A model generated the notes under the pieces. The model saw only the letters and a program-made list of their open reading frames with translations, ran no database searches and was not told the origin of the DNA. From Acanthococcus lagerstroemiae (lineage: Eukaryota > Arthropoda > Insecta > Hemiptera > Eriococcidae), in the NCBI GenBank assembly GCA_031841125.1, contig CM063108.1, forward strand, positions 24,045,399 to 24,109,398: a stretch of 64,000 bases of DNA, in the 5' to 3' direction. The first letter of the stretch is position 1. Every line of letters starts with the position of its first letter. The position numbers and the translations under genes are program-made. Positions 55,336 through 64,000 of the stretch are shown here, in pieces.

Positions 55336-55620
55336 ATCTAATAACATAACTCCCCACGGATTGGACGGACTGCAAAATCACAGACAACCAATAGGAGCAC
55401 ACAACTAAAAACACTCATTGATTGGACAGACTGCATAATCACAGGCAACTAAATAGGACCACAAGACTAAACAGTTTTACCATACGGTACTACTCTCGAC
55501 TACAACTACAAGACCACAAGAGACAAGTCTCATTTAGAGTACTCCACTGATGATGGCATAACAGCCGAAAGCGCTCTGAAATACAGAAGAAGAAAAAGTG
55601 AATTGGCACACCCTACACAC
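55336..55620 (+). mobile_element. Penelope-like element, 3' terminal fragment (copy 3)
   Basis: Matches the 3' noncoding end of copies 1 and 2: ACGGATTGGACGGACTGCAA, ACCAATAGGAGCACAC, CTACTCTCGACTACAAC, then the hammerhead-like motif and GAATTGGCACACCCTACAC. A segment of about 65 bases is duplicated (from 55357 and 55421). No coding part remains. Confidence 0.85.
55538..55586 (+). ncRNA. Hammerhead-like motif, PLE copy 3
   Basis: GTACTCCA, CTGATGA (55547-55553), GGCATAACAGCC, GAAA (55567-55570), GCGCTC. The 3' strand of stem I is changed to TGAAATAC from TGGACTAC, weakening stem I. The same extra U before stem II is present. Confidence 0.58.
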
Positions 55621-55923
55621 GAAACACGAAATCTCCAATAATGTATTCAACAAATTTAAGAAGTCTCTAAAAAAATGCTTCAACAGACTCAAAATAATCT
55701 TAAGCGAGTTTGAAAGAATGTTACTGGGTGTTGAATGTGTGACTTGAAAAACCTAAAACTTGACTGCAAGAGTATTAAAAAGTCCCGAAGAGTCTTAAGC
55801 AAGCTTGTAAGAATCTTAAGTTAATTTAACTAAGCCAGGAAGAGGCTGAACAGCACTTAAATCTTCAAAAACAGTCAGTTCATCTGGCGAAACCTAAACA
55901 TAATATTATTTTTTAAGATTCAA

Positions 55924-56729
55924 CAGGCCCGTAGCCAGGGGAGCCACAGTCAATGCCCCCTCCCCTCCCTGAGAAAATCGGAATTTTTTTTTACTTTCCA
56001 ATTACCCCAGTAAGATTAGGGATTACTATACGTTTTTTGAAACTTTATTTTGGTATCACGATTCCGCATAGATTCAGGGTTGTGTCGGTAAACTGGCGTA
56101 TATTGATTCATTCTACGCGTAGAATACACCATGTAGAATGAATGACTATTCTACGCATTCTACAGTAGAATGTGTAGAATGCGTACACTGACCAAAAGAC
56201 GAGTGAAAATTGAAAAGCTTGATAAAAAAAGAATCATTTTTATTCCTTATTCGTAAATAATGAAGCTTTAAAAAGCTTTACAAAAATATTAATTAAAACT
56301 CAAAATTCAGAACTTCGACAGTCATCCTTTATTTTAAGAGAGTAATAGAAATATATTAATTTTTTCGAACGATCAAGTTTGAGACGATTACGCAGGCTGT
56401 CATGCACATAACTCCACTTGGAAAAGACACGTTCAGAATTCGTTTACTTTCTTTACCTGAGCCTCAAAAGTTCGTTTTCGTTGACCGGATTCAAATACAA
56501 AGCAGCTAGATTTTTTTGACTCCCTAAATGTAATTCACGTCATTCTACACTTTCTATGCGCATTCTATATTCTACATCTGTTCTACGTCTACATCGGTAT
56601 TTTTACACATAGACGTAGTATTGATTGTTCTACGCGTAGACGCACAACCTGACAAATTTTCAAAACATAATTTGTCCTCCCCACTATATCATTTGTCCCC
56701 TCATGAATCATAGTCTGGCTACGGGCCTG
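55924..56729. mobile_element. hAT-type element, 806 bp, CAGGCCCGTAGCCAG perfect TIRs
   Basis: CAGGCCCGTAGCCAG (55924-55938) is exactly inverted at 56715-56729. The TSD is AGATTCAA (55916-55923) / ATATTCAA (56730-56737). About 580 bases of the interior are a second inverted-repeat element. Confidence 0.9.
56075..56651. mobile_element. Nested element with TTCTACGCGTAGAA palindromes
   Basis: Ends CAGGGTTGTGTC and, inward from the right, CAGGTTGTGCGTC. TTCTACGCGTAGAA-type palindromes and TCTACxxxTAGAA variants are dense within 130 bases of both ends (56108-56190, 56540-56640), indicating hAT-like subterminal binding sites. No TSD match. Confidence 0.7.
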
Positions 56730-56924
56730 ATATTCAACAAAATTTTGCATAAAATATGTTATTTTAATGAAAAATTCTAGTTGGGGATCGAAGTTCAGAA
56801 AACGTTTCTCCTTGTTTGGTCTCAGTACTCAAATTCGAAAATTTTTATGGCTTGAAAGGGGGGAGGTTTACTCCTCGTTTGTGCCCAACTTGTGCCACAA
56901 CAAAAGCCTCGCGTGTAATATTCC

Positions 56925-57055
56925 CGATGCGCAAAAAACCCGCCAGTTACCCGCGGAAAAGTTACCCTCTTGTAACCCGTCGATTGCCCGGATAATGGAA
57001 GGGTTTTCCAGGGTAACTGTAGGGCTACATGTTATTGGCGGGTTTTTGCCCATCG
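56925..57055. mobile_element. Palindromic MITE (AACCCGCC family), copy 2
   Basis: CGATGCGCAAAAAACCCGCC at the left and, inward from the right, CGATGGGCAAAAACCCGCCA, with internal GTTACCCGCGGAAAAGTTAC as in the copy at 5371. Confidence 0.8.
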
Positions 57056-57059
57056 AGTT

Positions 57060-58638
57060 TGGCATAAAGGCCTCGCAGACCCAAGCACCGCTACTGGAAG
57101 GACCTTCTGCCCTGTTAGGAACTCTTCGGAAGTTTTACTTCCTTGTTGAATACCACAATATCTAGTGTAAGGTTCATGGTTGAGGGAGGTAAAGTTCGCA
57201 GTGCTCCCCATGGATCCCACCACGGTTTCAACGATATCAACTATTTTCAATCTTTCTAGTTTCACAATATTGACATTCTCGATCTCAAAAGTTGACAACT
57301 TTCTATTACAACTGATGTGAGTCGGAAACGGCTGCCAGCAGGTTTCGATATTAGTAATGCAGAAAGAAGAAAAGCAGGAGTCCATTACGAAAAAATTGTT
57401 TAAATATGTTTTACATCGTCTGGTTAACTCGGCGGTGGGAAAAACACGTATTCGTAGTCGTGTATACATCGAATATATTTTACAAATCCGAAGATTTCTT
57501 CGTCTAACGGTATACGCGACGAGTTGATTCCAGTTTTATTTATGTATGTATTTCGCTGTAAATCATTGTTTCGCATGATTACATTGAAAGTGCCGCAGAG
57601 CTGAATTCTTATACCCGCATGTGGTGCGACGATACGAGTCGTTAAAATATCTTCCTTGCCGAGAAATCAAAATAATTAACGCGTATCAGCTCCGCATTTC
57701 GAACAAGTTCTATCAACGATTTTGCTCTTGTATGTACTTCAGGAGTCTGCGGGTCACCGTAGCACAGTAGCAGGTCACGCTGCAGCTACTGATCATTTTT
57801 ATGCTGTGTACAAATGTAAACTTGTTTGTAGTGTCTACGTCTACGAACTGCGTGCAGTCTCCTATCACCATACCACTTTGGCCGTACAAATTGATTTCGA
57901 GGCAATCTCTGAAATATTTTACTTTTTTCTTCCTGACTCCAGGACTGGGGACATATCCCCATATTTCCTTCACTTACATCATGATAGGTATGTGTCCCAG
58001 TTCACCTTTGAAGCATCTCCAGGTTTACCTACAGCTGGAGCACTATAGATTCGAGTGTGCTAAGTCGCCATTTCGATCTTTTCATTCGCCCGTGCAACCT
58101 CGATCGCGGGCAGTCTCCATCGTCTCCCGGGATGCGTTCGCTCATCCACGGAAAAAGTAACGATAAGAATGGCGTCTTAGCATACATTATAATGCTCCAC
58201 AGCTATCAGTGGCGGATCCAGGGAGCTGTCCTGATTCAAAATAGAGTGTCTAGTATACGAGTTTTGAGGAAAATGCTGTGGAAGTTTTCATCTTATCATA
58301 GATCAGCGATCCAAGATTGTACAGTATTGCGATTGGTCTTATTCGAAAGAGTAAACCCTTAGTTACATTTCTGAGTTGACAAATCAATCCATTTCTATCC
58401 CCACCGAAATGATTTTTCTAAGACGTGTTGTACGCTCTTCTTCCACCCATGAAGTCTTGCAGTTTTTTTTTCACACGTTGCAATATTACCGGTTGAATAA
58501 AATGCAATATGATTCAATAAATATTAGAAACGAAAGAACGTAGCTTGCCACGGACGCTCTGATATCGAATGGTGACAGTGGCTGAGAGTGCAGCGTAAAG
58601 GCCAGCCAAAAACCGACCGTTACAATACGTTCTTCTTC
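57060..58638. other. Unassigned region with long overlapping open frames
   Basis: Both strands are unusually open at 57713-58160. A minus frame (57973-57713) gives KYFRDCLEINLYGQSGMVIG and CTQFVDVDTTNKFTFVHSIK with an acceptor-like ATATTTCAG just before DCLEIN, ending in a stop. Plus frames also run over 100 codons. A further 145-codon minus frame lies at 57469-57032, overlapping the MITE by about 24 bases. None is recognised. A lone CAGTGGCGGATCCAGGGAG hAT-like end sits near 58208. Confidence 0.3.
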
Positions 58639-58653
58639 AATCCAGACTCTCAA

Positions 58654-58870
58654 GGGGTCTGGTTGGCCGAGTGGATAGCGCGTTGGTCTCGGAATCCGGA
58701 GGTTCTGGATTCGAGCCCACGTAGTAAGTCGCCAGATTTCGACCTAGGCAGGGTTTTCGGCCAGAAGGGAAGAGGGCTAAGAAAGCTCTAACAGCCTCCC
58801 CGGCGTCTCTGAGGTAATGCTCGAAAAGGCGGATTCCAGGGCTCGAATTGAGAGCAAATTAGAAAAGAAG
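58654..58870 (+). mobile_element. tRNA-derived SINE (family S1), best-bounded copy
   Basis: 217 bases with an exact 15-bp duplication AATCCAGACTCTCAA (58639-58653, 58871-58885). Pol III A box TGGCCGAGTGG (58664-58674) and B box GGATTCGAGCC (58707-58717) lie in a tRNA-like head beginning GGGGTCTGGTTGG. The tail ends GAGAGCAAATTAGAAAAGAA. The TSD itself contains the AGACTCT motif of the neighbouring arrays. Confidence 0.93.
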
Positions 58871-59159
58871 AATCCAGACTCTCAATCGTGAAAATAGTTA
58901 TAGCCCCTACTCCTGAATGCTTAGACCTTAGATTATTTTCTCGCCTCCGATTGTAATTGAATGAGTAAATAAGGGAGAAGTACTTGGACTTTTGAACGAT
59001 TTGTGGAACGGATGACGGTTTTCTAACTAACATTGAAATGAAAATGTCTTCGAGATTGCAACGTCAAATTCTTTCAAGTCGTTGAATTCTCAGTTGGGCG
59101 ATGATTTTCTGAGAATTTTTAATATTCCTCATAATACCATCTAATTTGTACCCTCACTG

Positions 59160-61480
59160 AGGGAACAGCTATTCTTCAGACTCGCTGAAACTATTCAGTT
59201 TGCAATGCTCATATAAGAATCTTCCAGACTCTTTAAGGCTTTTCCATATTTATTGAAGACTCTTTAACTATTCAAAATTCATTTGCGATTGATTCTCTAT
59301 GACTTCTTAAGACTTTATGGTGGCTCTTCGAGACATGATTCACGACTCTTTAGCACGCTGACAGCTATTTAAGACACATATAAGACTCCCTAACTAACGA
59401 TGACTCTTCAATACTCATTTAAGACTCTTCAAGACTTCTTCATGACTTTAAGGCTCTCCTTCAAAACGCGTTGATTGCTTCAGATCCGTTCATAATTCTT
59501 ACGAAGAACTATTCTTCAGACTAGCTGAGACTATTTTTGAGACTAGCTGAGACTATTCAATTTGCAATACTCATGTAAGAATCTTCCAGACTCTTCAAGG
59601 CTTTTCCATACTTATTGAAGACTCTCTATAACTGTTCAAAATTAATTTGCGATTGATTCTCTATGACTCTTTTAGACTTCATGGTGGCTCTTTCAGACAT
59701 GATTCAAGACTCTTTAGTACTCTGACAGCTATTTAAGACATTTATAAGACTCCTTGAAACTAACGATGACTCTTCGATGCTCATTTAAGACTCTTCGAGA
59801 CTTCTTCAAGACTTTTAAGGCTCTTCTTCAAAACCCGCTGACTGCCTCCGATTCGTTCAGGATTATGGCGCCCCTTCAAGACTGGGTCAAGAACTAATAA
59901 GGATACTCCCATGCTTGTTCAAAACAAGTAAATGCTCTTTAAGACGCTTCCAGACTTTCTCAAGTTTAGCTGAGAATGTCCAGGAATGATTCAAGACTCT
60001 CTGTAACTCTTCCAAAAATGTTACAGACTCTTTCGAACTCTTCAAGATTCATTTACATTTCTTGAAGCAGTTTTCCTGAAAGGCAGCGCATTTTTGTCCG
60101 AACGTTTTCGATTTTATCATCAGCGAATTAGCTATTGAAGCAGAGTCTGGCCCCGAGACTCTTTAAAACTTCCCAGATTTGTTTGATGTCCTCTAAGAAG
60201 TCTTACTGGTACCGGCGTCAGCGTTTGCTAGCCTTTTTCTCCTCTTTTGTACCACAGAAGGATAAGATCTAGCAAGAAAAGGTGTGGGAACACCCTATCC
60301 CCTTTCAGGCATCAAGATTTTTGAATTCTCTTGCGTGAATATGGAGATGGAAGGAAAAGAAAGGTTTTCTAAGCTTTTATAATGGTCTGAACTAGAGTGT
60401 TGTAATTTGGCATTGAAGAACATCTACAAATTTTTATAGAAAAATGTAAGTATATTGATGTTTAGGTTTCACTTGAAAAGCTGAGAATAATTTCGGATAT
60501 TTTAGTTTTGTTTGAGACTCTTTCAGTCCTAGTTAAATAAACTTAGGTATCTTATATAGGTTTGCTTAGAATTCTGAAAGACTTACTATTTAAGACTCTT
60601 GCAGCAATGTTTTTAGATTCAAATTTCGGCTAAACTTAATTTTAAGACCATTCAACACGAATTCGTTTGAGACCATCACAGGTCCAATCAATACTTTTTT
60701 GAATGACTTTTCAGATTTATTCGACACTTTTTGAAACCAGACTTCTTTCAAACTAGTTATTATTTTAAATAACGGTTGCCTGTTTAGAACAGCTTTAGAT
60801 TCGTTTCAAACTTTGTGAGACTCATCTAGACGGGGTTTAAGACGACTTAAGACCTTCTAGGACCTCTTAAACCTTATTTAAGACTTTCCAAAACTTCTTT
60901 CCCGGACTCGTTTCAGTCGAGCTTAAAATAGTCTAAGAAGTTTCTTGAGATTCTGGCGAACTCTTTAAGATTAATACAGGCTTGATTGAGACTTTAGGAG
61001 CTCTTCTAAACTTGTTTAAGACTTTTCTTTTAGACAGAAGAAAATGGAACATTCAGTAGAGTCTCAGAAAAGTTTGGAGGAGTTGGGAAGAGTCATAATC
61101 ATAAGTGAGTCTGGAAAAGTACTAAAGAGCCTTAAGGGTTCTCAAAGCTGTTTGTATGGATCACAGAATTTCACATAAATGTGAAACAGTTTTAAAAGTG
61201 ACTAAGCAAGTCTAAACGAAGTCTTGACAAGTCTGAGACAAAATTGGAAAAATTCTGAAAAGCTTAAACAAAGCTGGAATAGTCTTGAATGTACCCGCAG
61301 AAAAGTGTTAAAGCGTTTTAAATATGTCTGGGAGTACTAAAGTATCTAGACGAGTCTAAAATACCTATTGTTGAAAGGGTCTTCATGAAGTTTTGAAGAG
61401 TCATAAATAGGTCAGGGATTCGAATTCGGAAGAATGTTCAAGATTTTTAATTAGACCTGGAAGAGTTATACACGCAGTAT
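59160..61480. repeat. Largest AAGACT-motif array, 2.3 kb, with one orientation switch
   Basis: 59160-61030: dozens of TTCAAGACT, TTTAAGACTC, TTCCAGACTC strings (plus). 61055-61480: AGTCTCAGAAAAG, GAGTCTGGAAAAG, AAGTCTAAACG and the like (minus). The switch is near 61035. Includes the 340-bp duplication below. Confidence 0.78.
59171..59867. repeat. Tandem duplication of a 340-bp AAGACT segment
   Basis: 59171-59510 and 59511-59867 align throughout with roughly 88% identity by eye (shared TTTGCAATRCTCATRTAAGA, TTTGCGATTGATTCTCTATG, CTGACAGCTATTTAAGACA). The second unit has an internal 24-base duplication (GAGACTAGCTGAGACTATT). It shows the array evolving by local segmental duplication. Confidence 0.88.
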
Positions 61481-61489
61481 TTTCAAAAT

Positions 61490-61986
61490 TGTCTTCTGCT
61501 TTCAGCTTCCTAGATGAAACATGAATAATAACTACTCAGGGGCGTCGCAAGTCCAAGGGGGAGTGGAAAAGTTCAAAAAATGCCGACAATGCCGACTTGA
61601 TACAAAAACTTCCCTTGCTAGCAAAAAAAAAAAAAATTGTTCATTTTGCCGACTGTTATCGAGTATACCGATTCAATATTACGAAATCCAAGGGGGAAAA
61701 ATGGTCGGTGAATTCAACGATCTTCTTGTTTTGCAGACTAATGGTCCAAAATTCCGACGAAGTGATCGAATTTGCCGAAAAATGCCAATCCGCAGATTTG
61801 TAAGGTGTCACACCATTCCTGCTATGTCTTTAGCTATCATCATCATTTTCTTTTTGTTGTAACTTTACTAGATCGTACCCTTAGTCAGCTCCTAAAACCG
61901 CTATACTGCAAACAACCTACCTGAGAACCCATGCCCTGTGTGGGTGATTCAGCTACTTTGAAAACAGTGGTGCAACGAAAAATGAA
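61490..61986. other. Unassigned; TGCCGAC-rich open frame
   Basis: 113-codon plus frame (61521-61862) with recurrent TGCCGAC/TTGCCGA strings. It starts at a hAT-like CAGGGGCGTCGCAAG string without a partner end. Confidence 0.3.
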
Positions 61987-62654
61987 TTGGTTAGAACTAA
62001 AAGAGGTTAAGTCCACTTTTGTCGTTTTTGTTTTTTTCACGGATTATGGGGTATTGAAGTATCGCGGATCGGCTGGTGCAGTCGAAATTCCGTGAAACAG
62101 TTGGGAAAGTGCTTTTTGGCAACATCGCTTTCTTTCATTTTTTTGTTATAACATTTTTTTCAAAAAATTGATTTTTTCCAGAAATTGTTCGAAAATGGTC
62201 TATTTTAGGGTAAACAATAGAAATTTAAAAAAATTCCGACCCACCCCCTCTTTTTGTATTTTTATACCTGAAAAGTGCCATTTTCAAAAACGAAATCGCA
62301 ATTTTCCAGTACAGCTTTAGAACTTTCTTTCTTACAAGTAGGGATTTCGTTCGATTGGAATGGGACCAAGACTAAAGAGACCCCTTTATGTCTGGCTACA
62401 AAGGGTGGGGGGGATTTCGAATCGTAAAACTGCAAAAAAAAAGTTAAGGGGTCAAGTCCTATAACTTTGAGCCCTCCGGCTCCGGTCCATCAAAATTTTA
62501 TTCGACGGGACCAGGCTTAAAAGTTGTCCCTTGTGACCCTCTACCACCACCCTGAAGGTCATACTCCACGATTTTCAAATTTTCGAATAAAGCAGTCTTT
62601 TTCGCTACATGAAAAATGCGATTTTTGGACTTAACCCCATTTAGTTCCAACCAA
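61987..62654. mobile_element. TIR element with TTGGTTRGAACTAAA ends, about 670 bp
   Basis: Left TTGGTTAGAACTAAAAGAGG TTAAGTCC and, inward from the right, TTGGTTGGAACTAAATGGGG TTAAGTCC. GTTAAGTCC/GGTCAAGTCC recurs internally (62445). TSD not established. Confidence 0.68.
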
Positions 62655-64000
62655 GTCAAATGATATTCGTTTATTGAAGAAGTATATTACGTATCTTGAT
62701 GTAAGGTTTGACCTGTGTTGCACGAGCTTGAATAATGTTTTCCTTGATGCAAAGCCTTATGCAGTGGTATGAAGCTTATAAGTTATCTTCAACGCCGGCA
62801 CTGCTGCTGAGACTCTTCCAGATTTGTTTGACACTCTGTATGACTTTTGAAGACACGATTTTCGAGACTCTTCCAAAATTGTTTGAAATTCTTTGAAACT
62901 TGCGGTGATGACCCCCTGCTCTCCAATTCACATTTTTGTATAAATCATCCTGCCTTGCTGCTTCCTGTATAGTACGATGCGAACGTCTCACAAACGTCTT
63001 TTGTCTCCTGCATACCTGTATTTCCTGGGCGAGATCTTTTCTAAACCATGTTCTTCTTCTTTTTCTTATGACCTACTCTTTCTTTCTCTCTTTTGATCGG
63101 CCAGGTTGGGCTCCAGTTTAATCACAGTCCCAGTTAGTTTAGCACTCATGAAGATCTGTTTTTGCTATAGGTCAGTTGATACACTTTTTTTTCCCCTCCA
63201 CAACCCTTGTCTCTTTGATTTTGGGCGCCTTCGCTCCGGTCTGGACTAGACACGTGTTTCCTATAGACGCTTTAAAAAACTCTAGTAGGCTCGTTTGAGG
63301 CTCTAGTATATATGTACCTTGTGGGGATGGATTGATTTCGAACAGGAAGCTTGTATAATGTTCTTTTAAGTTCTTAAAAAGGTCGAAGCGGACGTCAGCA
63401 GCCACCACTGCCCTAAATTCTGTAAATCATCATCTTGATGATGCATGGAGATATCCTACAGTAATAATTGAATCCCCTTGAGAATACCCGGCCCACATCT
63501 AAATTGTGCATTGTTCCACCATGTTTTGGAGATGAAACTTCGCAGATGGGACTTCTCTACAGCTATTCTAGTAGTCCAATTCCTCCAACTTACAACTCCG
63601 ATGGAACACGTCAACTTATTCTCACATTGTTCGACTCAAACCGCTACGGCATTGTTTCTGTCGTCGTTCATTCGAATCAAACGTGATTGTCGTTTTGAAA
63701 TCGGCCGAAAACGAGAAAGTAGGTGTCTGCTCTCACTCGAATCGGTCGTCGGGTTCCCGAGTACCAATATACGATTATCTGGTGTGAGATTAAAATCACA
63801 CCGGTGGTAATGAAACGAGTAATTAAAACTTGAAAACTCCTCGCATCATCGTGCGATAGGCGGCGTGAAACCTCATCGTTAAAATGCGGGGCCCACAGAC
63901 GACGAAGAACCGCAAAAATGAAAATTATGCCTCGATCTGATTGTCAGCATCCTCGAAATCTGGTTTCGTGATGACTGATGATGACAATTGTGTGAAGGCA
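62655..64000. other. Unassigned region to the window end
   Basis: Contains a short AAGACT-type patch (62805-62905: GAGACTCTTCCAGATTTGTT, repeated nearly at 62865). Minus-strand frames at 62991-62776 and 63408-63172 have no recognised domain. 63450-64000 is more CpG-rich and could be host DNA. Confidence 0.3.

Larger units (their letters stand above)
55165..55870 (-). repeat. AAGACT-motif array, minus orientation, with a PLE insertion
   Basis: GAGTCTCAAAG, AATCTTAAGC, AAGAGTCTTAAGC and similar occur on both sides of the PLE terminus (55336-55620). Confidence 0.65.

Noticed and set aside
57713..58160. Overlapping 86-119-codon frames as genes
   Set aside because: Three frames are open at once on two strands, none with recognised motifs. 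An acceptor-like signal exists, but nothing else supports a gene.
27925..58870. Functional tRNA genes at the three SINE heads
   Set aside because: Each has pol III A and B boxes, but the cloverleaf does not close well and a long shared non-tRNA tail follows. Two copies have clear TSDs, so they are SINEs.

Overview
The window looks like animal, almost certainly insect, genomic DNA: AT-rich, no bacterial operons, short phase-consistent GT-AG introns, degenerate LINE, Penelope and Tc1/mariner coding remnants, tRNA-derived SINEs and many small DNA transposons with target-site duplications (TSDs). The only host gene with a recognisable product is a minus-strand odorant-binding-protein (OBP) gene, probably of the Plus-C type. 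That and the LINE flavour would suit a hemipteran, but the order-level guess is weak.

Layout. 0-7.3 kb: decayed LINE pieces (about 0.17-1.25, 2.6-2.9, 4.5-5.2 kb), a minisatellite, a 234-bp hAT-type element and a Penelope-like element (PLE) ending in a hammerhead-ribozyme-like motif. 8.6-8.95 kb: a possible two-exon minus-strand gene. 9.7-13.0 kb: a nest of inverted-repeat DNA transposons. 14.6-18.3 kb: a hAT-like element, a mariner fragment, a LINE tail and a second PLE with inverted terminal hammerhead motifs. 19.9-27.4 kb: one LINE broken by two insertions, one of which carries two further nested elements. 29.4-31.3 kb: a 1.8-kb foldback element with TA duplication. 32.9-39.1, 54.2-55.9 and 59.2-61.5 kb: arrays of a degenerate AAGACT-type motif in strand-coherent blocks. 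42.4-50.8 kb (minus): the OBP exons, separated by a LINE (45.2-49.9 kb) that itself carries a SINE, an inverted-duplicated mariner and a hAT MITE. 51.3-64 kb: a candidate terminal exon, more hAT/MITE insertions, a third PLE terminus, a SINE and unassigned AT-rich DNA.

Most protein-like open frames are pieces of dead transposons. The host coding content I can support is the OBP exon set; two more candidates are unrecognised. Removing insertions and one copy of their duplications restores the interrupted LINE frames at several junctions (for example CAACG at 23.1/26.9 kb and AGTATGAA at 48.7/49.0 kb). This gives precise boundaries and a relative order of insertion.
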